Shown here: positions 11,201 to 23,000 of the stretch, piece by piece
How positions within the stretch are numbered: the first letter of the stretch is position 1
How the letters are laid out: every line of letters begins with the position of its first letter
NCBI GenBank assembly: GCA_036852015.1
Contig: JAANDG010000072.1
Coordinates: 248,001-312,000, forward strand
Reading direction: 5' to 3'
Length of the DNA: 64,000 nucleotides
Origin: Pelodera strongyloides
Taxonomy: Eukaryota > Nematoda > Chromadorea > Rhabditida > Rhabditidae
The notes under the pieces: model-generated
What the model was told of the DNA's origin: nothing
Databases searched by the model: none
Seen by the model: only the letters and a program-made list of their open reading frames with translations
Position numbers and translations under genes: made by a program

Positions 11201-14200
11201 CTACAGTTAAAATGCTAGATGATAATTCCTTGCTTCAAACTGTTGCATACAATATAATTTTAAATAAAATAAACGGCCAGTGCTGACATTAACAACTGAA
11301 TGATTACGCACTTGCATTTAAAGCCCTTATCTTGAATTATGTCTTTTCAATGAGTCACTCTGGTCAAATTTAGAAGTTCAATCAATAAACGACCATATTT
11401 TTGGTAAGTTGTAATCGGAATATATTTGTAATCGCTATGAGTACTGATGGATTAGCAACTATAAGATATTACTATCTTATCGGAAAGTGCCTTCGATATA
11501 TTTCATATCATCTAATTATAAGCACGATGAGAAAGGACGCATTTGCAACAAATTAGACTGACTGGATTAAATCTATGATGTGGTTTTCAGTATATTGCGT
11601 CAATGTGTTTGTTGTTCCATGTGGATGACAATGCGCAAACTGTTTGGGCAGGTGTCTGCGGATACGGACTAAGCGGAAGGAATATACGCGTTCCGGATGC
11701 ACTCCTCGGATCTCTAATCACGCATTCGGGTAGAAAAAATCAATTGCGACATGATAGCGCGGCAATTTAGACGGTGAAACCAGACGCAAGCTTGCGAACT
11801 GGTAAATTTGCTATGAGTTGAAAGGAGTAAAAACCTCTTCGTCAAACTCAAAGTTGTGTTCCACTTAAATTGTAGAGCGTCGGTTCAAGAATGGTGGAAA
11901 ACAATTAATATAGACAACGGTTGTATCACAAACTTTTGCTTTGAACAGTCGATAGTTCCTGTAAATATATTGCAAAACACAAAAGCCCGAAGTTTTCCTA
12001 TTCAGATGCTTTAGTACTATCCTATTAAGCCTATTTATTATTTGTAATTTAACCACGGGGCCTCATTGCCGTCTAACGAGATACTAATTCAAAGAACTTT
12101 TTTTTATCCTTTCTTACTTGCCTGTGTATAAACAAAACAAAGAAAAAAACGCGCTGTTTGCTAGACAGAGTGGTCGCAAGCGCGGTGCGTTTGTGTGAAT
12201 GTATATATACCATATGTATGTATGCAAATTGGGCAAACGCAAGATGAATGGAGATAAAATGAGAACAAGGGATTGTTTATATTTTGAAGCCAAATCCAGA
12301 CACATACACTGATAATACTACGTCGAGGCGGCGATAAGCAGAACACAGAGAAGATGGCAATAAAGGAAGTATTAAGTATTTAATACGAATAATGTCTTGT
12401 TTTCACTGTTAAGCGCTACTATACGTCAATAGATCAAGAAAGTTTAGATAAAAATAGAATTCCAAGCAAGTACGCGAAACACAAGCTTTTAATACGCAAA
12501 TAATTTCTATGGCCCATAGAATGGGTGACCACGTCGGCTGTAGTTTTCAAACTTCCGCGTTGACAATCAAGCTAAATAGCGGCGTCTCATATTTAACCCT
12601 TATCAAGTTTCCATGTAAAAAATGATATTTGATAAAAGATGCATTTCTAATATTGCTAGTTCAAAGCGCAATTCCGATAATAATACAATTGTATGCATAA
12701 ACGAAATACGATTTTTTCATCGGTGCGATCGACGTTCATCGAAATTTGAATTAAAATCGGATAAAGCAAGTATTTGGGTACTGAGTGGAACTTCGTTAAC
12801 AGGCGACTCCCATTTCCTTAGAGGAAAGAAAATTGAGTTTCCGCTCCACGGAGAAGAAAGGCATAATCATGTGCATAATGAAGTGGAGGAAGGCAAACGT
12901 GTTCCTACCTAACTTTTTTCCTTTCAACTAGTTTCAATTGTCTTTTTGTGTGTTTGGAATTTAATTTAACCTAAAGCAAAACACAAGTATTTGCTCTTTA
13001 CGTTTCCTACAGCTGATGAATTTGTCAAGAAACACCAAGATGAAAACAAGGTGACCTGTAATTGTCATAAATGTCTCCACAGAGATCACTAAACAGATAG
13101 ATACAAGATCGAAGCTTAAAAAAAGTGGAATTCTGATGAAACCCGAAGTATGTTAGAGCTATCGCGCTAATAAAGGAGAACGGATATCTCACATCTTCGT
13201 ATGTTACAGTATATGGTATTTGACCTTTAGTATCTCAATCACTAAAAGATACGAGAAGCATGAAACGCGTGAAAATCGCAGCATCCGTGTTTAAAAAAAC
13301 GTCGCGCGGAGCTCTAGTCAATAAACTCAAATTTCCAAAGAATATGTTGACTTACTTAGCAGCTCAGTCGGTGTGTATTTTTGCAGGTTTTAAACGAAAA
13401 TAAAATAATTCAATCTGCATACTGTAATTGTTTACAAACGTGCGTGGTACACAATAGATATCCTTAATTCACTCAAGAGCTGCCAAAATGTTTTCAATTG
13501 ACCATTGTTTGCGTGTACACATAGTAAAAGAATACACCGCAAACGAATCAAATGTTACACCAATTGCAACGTTAGCTTCAAAAAAACGTGAATGGTAATG
13601 GAGCTAAATTCAGATTTTTGATGCACTAGCAAGAGTAAGACCACACAGCGTGCAATTACTCTTAAGTTGTGTAACAATTGGGAAAAAATGATGTGAAAAG
13701 AACTGACTACCGCCGAGCACCGTTAAATAGAAATGCTGAAGACAATGCAAGTTTGTTCAAACGACAAGACAGGTCAGGGGGCACTCGGATCACAAACATC
13801 AGAGCACGCAGCATGGCAGCACTTAGTACTTGGACAAGCTGAACTCGCTGATGTCTTGATCATGTTTCACCACTATATGATGATATTTCTATTAGAGGCA
13901 TGATTATCTTAATTTTGTTGTATAATGCATGCACGATACTTCATCGAAGAAGAATTATGTTCTCATTAATACGTGAAATCGTAAACATTCTTTCAAATGA
14001 CCTATGAAGAGCGAAGCAGTCCAAAACACCCGGCCCCAGGTAGCATTCGTAAAATATAGAAATACACTATTGCCCATCAATTGTGCAGGTTTCAAGTAAA
14101 CTTTGTTGTTTTGCAAGCAACATTGCGACAGGGGCGAGTGAGTTCTTTCCCACAAAAAAATGTATCGCAACTTGAGAACAATAAAAACAGTCTGTCGTCA

Positions 14201-17200
14201 GAGCTTCTTCTTTCTTCGCATGTTATAAAAATTATTGTAACAAACATTGCGTCGAAAAACAAAACATGAAGCAAATAAATGCAGTAGAAATGTTTGCTTT
14301 TTGAGCGGTAAGGTTGTTTTTGCAACGGGCTTAAAAAATATTGAAAATAATGGGAAATGGCCCCAATTAAGCACAAAATTCCAAGCCACGTCGTAAATAA
14401 TTGTGAAAAAAATTAGGTTTGCAAGGTGATTTAATGCAGAATTGGACCATTAATTACTTGAATATACAATACAAATAGATCCAAATAACACAATGCCACC
14501 ACTAAACCAATGAGATGTCCGATTCATTGTCAAGAATTAGATGGAAAGGTTGGCTTCAATTTAGAGGTGGGCGGCACGCCCCATTCCTTTTTATTTCGGA
14601 AGAATGCCATTGTAAATGAGATCTGAATTCAGTCGGTAATGGGTAGAGCCAGTGAACGGCATCGGCGTGCACTTTGGTCTATAGTGAAAAGGGGGGGGCT
14701 GCATAAGAGAAGGTTTTTTGAAGCATGCTTCCCCCAAGCCCATATTGGAAAACGGGAAACCTCTTGGAGGCAAATTTCATTCCTTGTTTTCCTTAGCATT
14801 AATGAATATTTCAAAATACGTTTTTTTTTTCAATTTTTACACCTAAATTTTTCTATAGAACTGAGGCAAATTAAAATTTCGCTGTGTTTGGCTTTTCAAT
14901 ATTATTTGATTGAATCACATTGCCGAGACACAATATTTCAATAGCGTTTCAATATAGTCAACACATTAATACTCTGGGTTTGGATAATAAAAATCCAGTC
15001 TTGGAATTCGAAGAGAAATGTTAACCTCGACTTGATTACTAAGGAAAATAAAACAGGCTATCATCCTAACTATAGTAGAACTGCGAAATTATGGTATATA
15101 GGTATCAACCACAATTAATTCGCTTTTTGGAGAGCGACGAAGTTGTGAGCGTTTCAAATTGTGGAATGGTCAATTTGGCAGATTGTTTCATTGAGCATTT
15201 GTTTACCTTTGATGAAGACCAGGATTAGGGTAGACAGAGGGTGAAAATGAAGAACAATAGAAAATGAGCCTTTGGGACCGTATGCAAATTTCAAACGGAA
15301 GGCCGACACAAATAGATAGGATCGGAGTTAGGAAGTGATCAAATATCAAACGTCACAATAAAAAGGGCAAGCGCTGACAAAGAAGGTTTTCATATATGTT
15401 TTTTTTGGTTACTCGCCTCGTAGCCAGATGTCAGACCTAAGTAGTAAAGCTGCTTGCTAAAACAACTAAAGAAGAATAATATATAAAGCCTAGAACAGTT
15501 CACGATAGTTGCTTGTTGATTGGTTTCGGAGAATCCATGAAAACCATAGGGGCTTCAGCATCTTCACCAAGTCTTGTAGGCAGGAAGAGGAAATCATGTT
15601 ATGGACCGGACCAAATGCAAAAACAAAGCTCTTTTGCTTTTTTCAGGCGCCTGTTGGCTCTCGTATTTTGATGGCCTCCGGGTGTGACGGTGGCAAAGGG
15701 CCATTTTCTGGTTTGACCACAAGGACAGCCATTCGAAAAACACCAAAAGCTACTGTCCTGATAGTAAGAGCGAACTCTGCGATCAAGGAAATCATCTTGA
15801 CTATTCAAAACAACGATTTAGCGTATAATGGAGAAAGTGGAACTTTCTGAACAGACATCAGAAATGAACTAGAAGCACACGCACCGTCTTTGTGGATTCG
15901 GTTGATATAACCGGGTACACTTTATCACTTTTTACTTTTATCGCCGGATATTAATTCTATGCGACTTTAAAAAAATGTGCCAAATTTCAATAAATATTAA
16001 GTGGGACGGTATGAAAGAGACGAAATGTTTAGCATGTTGGTGAAGACGGCGAACGGCATGAATAACTTATGATAGTAAAAAAGAGCTTGAGACCACATTT
16101 CTATCCTTTTAAATAAAACCAATTCGGTTGTCCCTCGCGACGGAAAGTTACGCAAGTACAATTTTTGAAGAATAATTTCGTTTGAAAGTCGGAGACCTAG
16201 GTTGAAAACAACTTGATGTTTAATTGGGGCCAACTGATGACTTGACTACTAATCAAAGCAGGGCAAAAACTAAAGAGGCCACGCGGTTTACTATGAAACA
16301 TATATGTTTTAAAACATCTAAAGATGCCTTCAAATAATTATTTTTCTTAAAATAAATGAACACAAATTGGGCGACTATCAAAGGCTGGGCCAATGTTTCT
16401 TTCCGACGGCTCGCGTACAACAACACTGTCACAAGAGACTGGTTTCACACAGTCAAAGTGGTTTGACACAATTGGTCAAAGTTTCGAAGGTAATTGTTGA
16501 AACATGTCTTTTTTTTAAGTTAGCGTGGCAAGCAGTTCGGCCTTCTAAAGAAAATTAAATAATTTGTCAAGTACAATTTGAAGTTCTCCTCATTTAAACC
16601 ACGCACTCAAAGCACTATCAAAACTAGCAGAGTGTACAAACAACATAAATCCAACGACAAAACTATTATGTAAACAGAGTGGGAAGCATAAGACAGACAT
16701 TCTGACGCCAGTTTAGTGGGTGGGAGAAATAAAAGAACTTCGGGAATTTTGTCATGATATGTTTATATTACTGGTATTCCCATCCGATATGGACATCGCA
16801 CATCATAGTCATGATTTGCATAATGCGTTATTACAAACATCTAACTTCCACCGACAAGGATATTGACAAATGGACAAATATCAAGTATTTTCATTTGATC
16901 TTAGTTTGCCTTTATAGATATTGCTCTGGGTTCGAACATTGCTGTTGAAAAACGTATAAAACCCAGAGTCCCATTTGCTCCCTAATTAAGTACCTTAACC
17001 GTTAATTAAAACAATTAAATAAAAATCGTATGCTCACTTTCGCCGAGAGCTGGGTGACTGTCAAGCACATAAAAGAACCTAGCCTACACGGCGTTGTGCC
17101 CGATAATCTCCGAATCGTTTGTGCCGAAGTTAAAGCAGAAATGAAAGCGTTTCCATTGACCAGGGCTTGAGTCAGAAAGTCAGGTGTCTCTCAGAACAAT

Positions 17201-18347
17201 GGTTTCCTTATAAATAAATGAACACAGCCTGCGAAACTTTTGCAGATCTCACAAAACGGGGCAATAACCCTGATTAAGAATTGTTTTTCCTATTGTTTCA
17301 TGGGATATTAATAACGACACTAATCGCCTACTCATATTGTAGTGTTTTCTCAGAACAAATTGGATCATAACAAATGGTTTCTTGATTCCACCCAAAGTAT
17401 GATTACGAAGAGACTTTGAATGTGCTCCAAAATACATTGCATAAAGACGTGAATAGTATTATCAGTAACTCAAATCATTGGCATTTATCTGAACGCAAAA
17501 CCATGTAGTTAACTTTAACAATTCAGTACCTAGTATGTGGACGATTTATTGGAGAGGCACCTCACACTAAACAAAAAACAATCAGAAACGAATGAGAAAT
17601 AGAGAATTTATAAAGACTGACCTACCATTATGGTAGAACATAAATAACGAACGAGAACTCATGGTCTTTCGTGGTGTAACAAAACTGCGTAAAACGGAGG
17701 AAATAAACAGCAACGAATTGCTGGCAGCCATCTGGATAGCCTTAGGGGCCACAGATCAATTGGGTGTTGCTGGACAATAGTTAATGATCTAACTACAGTT
17801 GATTTTCTATTCTCACACATCTTGAACTAAATATGTGCACAGGAAAACGAAACAATTGCCCAGACCACAGAAAACCGTCAGTAGCCGTGACTGGTCACCG
17901 ACCATTTGGTGACCACTTGGCCTGCGAAAAACCAGGAAATCGTCGCCAAAGGGGTTCCTCCGTTTCCGATGGACTTAGCATTGTCTGAGAATTCCGTGAG
18001 TGTCGCGTAAATATAAGTTTAGTATGCGTCCATTATATGATTAATATGTTACGTTCTGTTTACACCCGTTTGCAGAGCGTTTTATTACGTTGGCCCTTTA
18101 TTTTTGGTAACGCGGGAAATATAATAAATGGTGGTGATACCTACCTGTAAGATCCATACGAAATTTCACTTGAAATAAATCCAGTGAAAACAAGATTTCG
18201 ACAAACGGTTGAAAATAAATGATACTTACTCATCGTCACCGTGTGCTTCCTGACATGTGATTGTTGGTCCGTGGTCACCCTGAACATTATTCTGTTGTAC
18301 ATTTCAGTGTAATTCAAACATTTTTTTCTTACTAAACATATATTACT

Positions 18348-18412
<65 letters not shown>

Positions 18413-20016
18413 ATTTCTCTGTTCGTCGGTTGTCAAGTTATTTAATCAGATTATTTCTCATTTCGTCAGGATATAAAGCAAAGTCACTACGGTCTATTAA
18501 CCGCACTCATATCAAGGTAGCTCCTTAAATAAATATATCAAAATAATTGACCACTCACTGATTGAATCGACGAAGCATCTGTTTGATCAGCAGCCACCAC
18601 CTAAGACAATTCATCTTTAGAAAACTAAAGGTACATTTTTGAAAAAGTACAAGTCACTGACGAAAAGGAACAAATGGAAGCAACCTGTCGAATTATTTCA
18701 AACGTCGGGGTTGGCGATGTTGGGTTATCAAAGTCAGTACTTGAATCATTCTGCAAAAAAAATTACATAGTTAATTAGCAAGTCCTTCTTTAAAGATTTT
18801 AAAAGACGGGTGAACTGAAGTTTGCCCATGCCCTCTTCTTGAGAAGGTAGGATTTGGGTGTTCTCATTCAGCAGACTCACATGGTGCAATGGAGTTCCGG
18901 GTGCCGGCCTGACCGAAGTCACGACTATTGTTGAAGAGGACTCGGTTTCAACTGCCTAAATATTGAAAACTAGATAAAATACTAGGATGGGAGCTGGATA
19001 AGTCACCCTTGTTGCAACGACTTAATTAGCAATATACAAAGATACGCAAATAAATAACATATATGCAACTTGCCGTCAAATTAGTACTGCTGACTATCGG
19101 CTGCAAACATGGTGGATCGGCGACTGTCTGACCCGGGGCTTCACTTTCTAGGGGACATTTTTGAAAGGTGATGAACATTAGGCGTTCTTATAAGCAATAT
19201 TTTGATTGTCTTATGCTCAACGTTCACTGACGGTCTCATGCTAAGGTAAAACGCGCGAACTGAACTATTCACCTCCATCCATAATATGTTTCGCGGTATT
19301 TGAAAAGGATATCCTTGAATACTTCAATTCTTCAGGTGGTTTGCCGTCGGGAAAGTCACAGCACCGCCAGCGTCCCCGAGTGAAAACGCATGGCACGGTG
19401 ACCTTCTAAATAATAAAAACATAAATAAATCTTTTACGCTTCAAGAACGTGCACCTTTATTTTAAACGTTTGTTTATGACATGTTCCGCAGGGGTCCTGA
19501 GCAGTAGGCGACGAGTTCCAGATAACAAATTACTCGACGTCTTCGGGCTAGGGTCCAGGAGGGATCGCCCATGGTTCCCTCGCCGGGTGGTGGTTTTTAA
19601 AGGTGGTGCTTTTTCAAAGGTCGGGTAAATAATAGTTTTTTTATATGCCCAGCGGGCTTTTTTTTAATGCTTTGTTTTCGCATAATCTACACTATTATTA
19701 TTATGACAAGTCTAATCATTTCGAGAAATCCATGTACACAATAGCCTTGTATCAATGCATATATAACCAACAATAAGCATACATACACACAATGGAAGTT
19801 TGCACAGATCCTTCTCTAATTATTAAATATAAACATCCTTCTCTAATAATTAAATATAATCAATAATTAAAAGAAAGAGTTTGTATTTGGAGGTATTCTT
19901 TTATATATGACAATACAACTATTCAATATTTTTACGCCCACCTGGAATCGTGAAGTTTTCGGCTGATTCTGTGCTACAATTTCCACGGTGACCGTTCCAA
20001 CTTCAATAACAACCAT
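8218..20016 (-). CDS. TSC22-domain protein, long (Bunched-A-like) isoform, 470 aa
   Basis: Twelve exons in transcription order: 20016-19942, 19405-19273, 19147-19074, 18955-18881, 18750-18685, 18600-18559, 18279-18230, 10228-9698, 9273-9216, 9057-8974, 8835-8731, 8337-8218. All phases join, giving 471 codons. The N-terminus carries the conserved long-isoform block: SRFQ (22-25) followed by TRGRWRCCDF (34-43). A Ser/Thr/Pro-rich linker follows. The TSC22 box begins at IDNKIEQAMDLVKTHLTFAV and continues EEVEVLRATIVELE into a leucine zipper. TSC22 proteins dimerise and act in transcriptional and growth control; long forms bind partners through the N-terminal motifs. The start ATG is 6 bases after a TTTCAG acceptor (20024-20023). 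The intron after 19074 begins GC. An 8-kb intron (10229-18229) separates the long-specific exons from the common part. Confidence 0.85.
9698..10236 (-). CDS. Alternative short TSC22 start in the large common exon
   Basis: An ATG at 10236-10234 opens the same frame as the exon starting at 10228 and is preceded in frame by TGA, so an unspliced leader would give a 301-aa short isoform beginning MCSLLQVIEQF. The large exon is rich in Pro, Ser and Arg and holds TPTKSSPRERM and TPPSTPQDE, candidate phosphorylation sites. Short TSC22 forms from internal promoters are known in the family; use of this ATG is inference. Confidence 0.4.
10240..17895. other. Large TSC22 intron, no other gene recognised
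   Basis: Short ORFs occur on both strands. The only stretch with raised GC and long open frames on both strands is about 15590-15840; its plus-strand reading could start at a TTTCAG acceptor (15645), but neither reading matches a family I know. I see no RNA gene. Alternative promoters may lie here. Confidence 0.3.
17899..17981 (-). CDS. Candidate alternative first exon of TSC22
   Basis: Within the 8-kb TSC22 intron the minus strand has a TCTCAG acceptor (17986-17985), three bases later ATG (17981-17979), then 27 codons plus two bases beginning MLSPSETEEPLWRRFPG and ending at a GTGACC donor. It ends in phase 2, exactly what the exon at 10228 needs, giving a 326-aa isoform. No stop interrupts. 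No family conservation is known to me, so this rests on splice signals and phase. Confidence 0.35.
18351..18409. repeat. (TA)n microsatellite
   Basis: About 59 bases of uninterrupted TA repeats, 70 bases upstream (in TSC22 sense) of the exon at 18279-18230, inside an intron. It is likely length-polymorphic and prone to assembly error. Confidence 0.95.
19432..19482. repeat. Dispersed LTR-like repeat fragment, copy 1
   Basis: A 30-base block at 19432-19461 matches 58170-58199 with one mismatch, and a 15-base block at 19468-19482 matches 58227-58241 with one mismatch. The reverse complement of the first block contains AATAAAGGTGCAC, as in a retroelement R region or 3' end. It lies in the first TSC22 intron; the following 200 bases are unusually GC-rich for an intron. 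Confidence 0.55.
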
Positions 20017-20029
20017 ATTTTTCTGAAAC

Positions 20030-23000
20030 AATCCTGCATGAAAAAAAATCAATGGATTACAGAGAAAATAAGCAAATTTAGCGCACACAGAATATATTTT
20101 ACATCAGACAAATAGGCATCGTATGTGTGTCATATAATCCAGGAAATTATGAACGAATCTCTTAACGATATTTAGTGCATCGTGTCATGACCCGAAAACA
20201 ACCGAAAACAACGTTTTCCGAAATGCATATTGCTTTTTCGAAATATATATCTGGAATATGCCAATCGATGCATTACGCGTCGGTTCGCGTTTTAGAGCCG
20301 TGTACGGTTTTGAATAAATTAGCATACTGTTTTGAAAATCACCACCCGCACTCAATTTATATGGGTAGAATACTTGTTATTGATGAAAACTAAAAAATTT
20401 CCGACGTTTCTAGAATACGTGTTACAAAATTCAGAAGAAATGTTTTGCGATTGAAAAAAAAACCTTTTTATGTGAAAACATTGCGCATAACAAAGAGTGG
20501 TACGTAATAATGGCTACACAAAAACATAATTAACATAACAAATATAATAAGGCTTACTGAAAGACTCCCAATGGTGTTCAAGTAATATTCTCGGTAGTAA
20601 AGACAAGGTAGAATCTTCAGAAAAGAAGGAAACAAATCCCTCACCAGTTAAGCTAATTGAAGAGACTCATGTTCGCGAACGATGTACTATGTTTTGTTTC
20701 GAACGAACGTTAGTTGCAGCGTTGAGCAATGTGAGTGAATATGCAGCGAACTTGAGAGAAAAACAAAAGCTTGCAATAGAGAAAACTTTCCCACGAAGTA
20801 AGGCATTTAAGGAAAATTAAGTATCTAAGAGTAATATTGCAACGATCAATTAAAGAGCACAGGTCTTGAGCCGTTGATCCTTAGTGTGGGTGAGGCTGGC
20901 TTTGTAATTAATGGAACAAAGCAAACTTTCATTCCCTCTGCTATGTCAGCTGTGTGACACATGCGGAAATTGTGGAATAAATATTCCGGATTCGGTTAAG
21001 AATAGCAAAAGGACTCATATAGTGTGGTCATTCTGATATTTTTATTCCCCAAGATTAAAATTAAGAGTGAACAACGTTTTCGGAAAGTATAACGCTTTAC
21101 ACAAATACCACGAAATGTGCCAGAGAAATTGGTTTGAGCAGTACTTGCAAACTTAGAAATGTGCCTAGTGCCGGGGTGTTCTTGACTAAATGCTTGATCA
21201 TGACAGGCTCGAGGTTTGATTCAATGTTTGACTGTTTCGCAATTTTTGAACCTCGGCAATTGTGTGCAAGAAAACAACAATAAATATGCCCCGATGTAAT
21301 CGAATTTACTTTTCCAAACAACATTTCTTGGGATAGTGCGATTTTCAGGGTGTTCTCGAAGCAAAAACACATTACACCTGATGTGAACTCGACTGTACCA
21401 CATTCTTTGAAAAGTTGCAGGAACAGATTGCATATAAACATGATGTATGGTAATATTTCTCAATTTAAACCGACTAAAACAAAATTGCTCCACCAGTGCG
21501 GTGTGAATATAGTAACAAGTACTTCCAGGGCACACTCATTATTTCAATACTCTGTTGTTTCCTTCCAATACGCACTTCTATTTGTATATATTATTCCATG
21601 AGGAAAATGGTGTTCATAACCATTATTCTTGTGACGAATGTGTCTGCATCCTTTCCTTCTTATGGAAGGGCCTTATGTATGTTTGGTCAACAGGGAATGA
21701 GTATGTAGTGTTTTCCGATAGGACCCTCCAATGGCCATATAACGAGCGAATAGATAATGACGCCTTATAGACACGGCATATATTTGAAATCTTGGGTTTG
21801 CTTGTCGCCTTCATAGCTGAACACGGTGCGCGTGCTATTACTACGATCCACTAACGATTTCTGCACAGGTATCTTTGGACCTCAAATAAATACAGTTTCT
21901 TGTAGGTCCTTTTAAAACCCATCCTTAGTTTTCATATGTTACTTGAAGAAGGTACTTAGATCAACTGTGGTAATAGAACATTTTTGGATCATTCTAAGTG
22001 AGGCGCAAAGTGTCTGACGCTTTTTGTTTCCTGTCATTTTTTGTTGCTTGTCCGATCCTTTACTTGTCTACGCTGTGAACGCTTGTGCCACTCAACTTGA
22101 CATGCATGCATGTTTAAAAATACTATTTGTAATCCTGTTTTTCTTCCCGAAAAACATTGTTTTCTACACGGATTCTCGGCTACCGCATCAGAAACCTACA
22201 AAAAACTTGTACATGGACGTCCTGCATATAATAAAGCGTCTGTAAGTTTACCCAATGAACTGACCACCAAATATTCGCTTACAGGAAAAATGACTTCGTC
22301 GAAAACAATGTCGAACGAAATAAAACTGCCAACGTGTAAATTCCGTGCTTTCTTCTGAAATTCTCAATAGGACGCGACAGTTGCCACTGTGATTGATCAT
22401 TTTTGCGTGCTTATAGCAGCTCACTTACATGTTGACCAATTAATACATTCGATCATTGCAATGCATTTGCCTCATGTATTATACAACACCATTAAATCTT
22501 TTTTCTACCGTTGCTGATATGCCGAGTCCCAGTGTGTGTGTTTTTTTTTTAATTTGTCTACAAATAGAGAACGTCTAACTGTAGCCTTTCTCCCCATGGC
22601 AATATACGCCATAATGTGTCGTTCACATGCATAGCCGATGTCACGGAATTCGCCCTAGATGTGCCAAGATTTCGCGTACAAGAACCGAAGCCTTCATAAA
22701 GTAGAATGTGGTACTATTATTAAATTCCAATCTGTTTCCCCAGCACATATAGTATAAATGCAAAAATTCTTAGCTATTTGAGTCTTTTTCTCCCATTTCA
22801 CTAACCCGCATGTACAACTAAGCCGACTAATCAATCAATTTTAAACTACATTGCGTTCCTTTAACAATACGCCAACTAGAGGCAACCGTGACCGGTCTGG
22901 TACTCTTCTGGGTTAGCATTCCAATTAGTCGTAGACATTGTCGTATGTCTTCAGTGGCGGTTATTTGCCATAGTATGCTTCTTGAGTGTTGGGGGTCCTT

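Noticed and set aside
15509..15850. Overlapping open frames on both strands in the TSC22 intron
   Set aside because: Both frames are open by composition, neither joins known exons in phase and no family matches.
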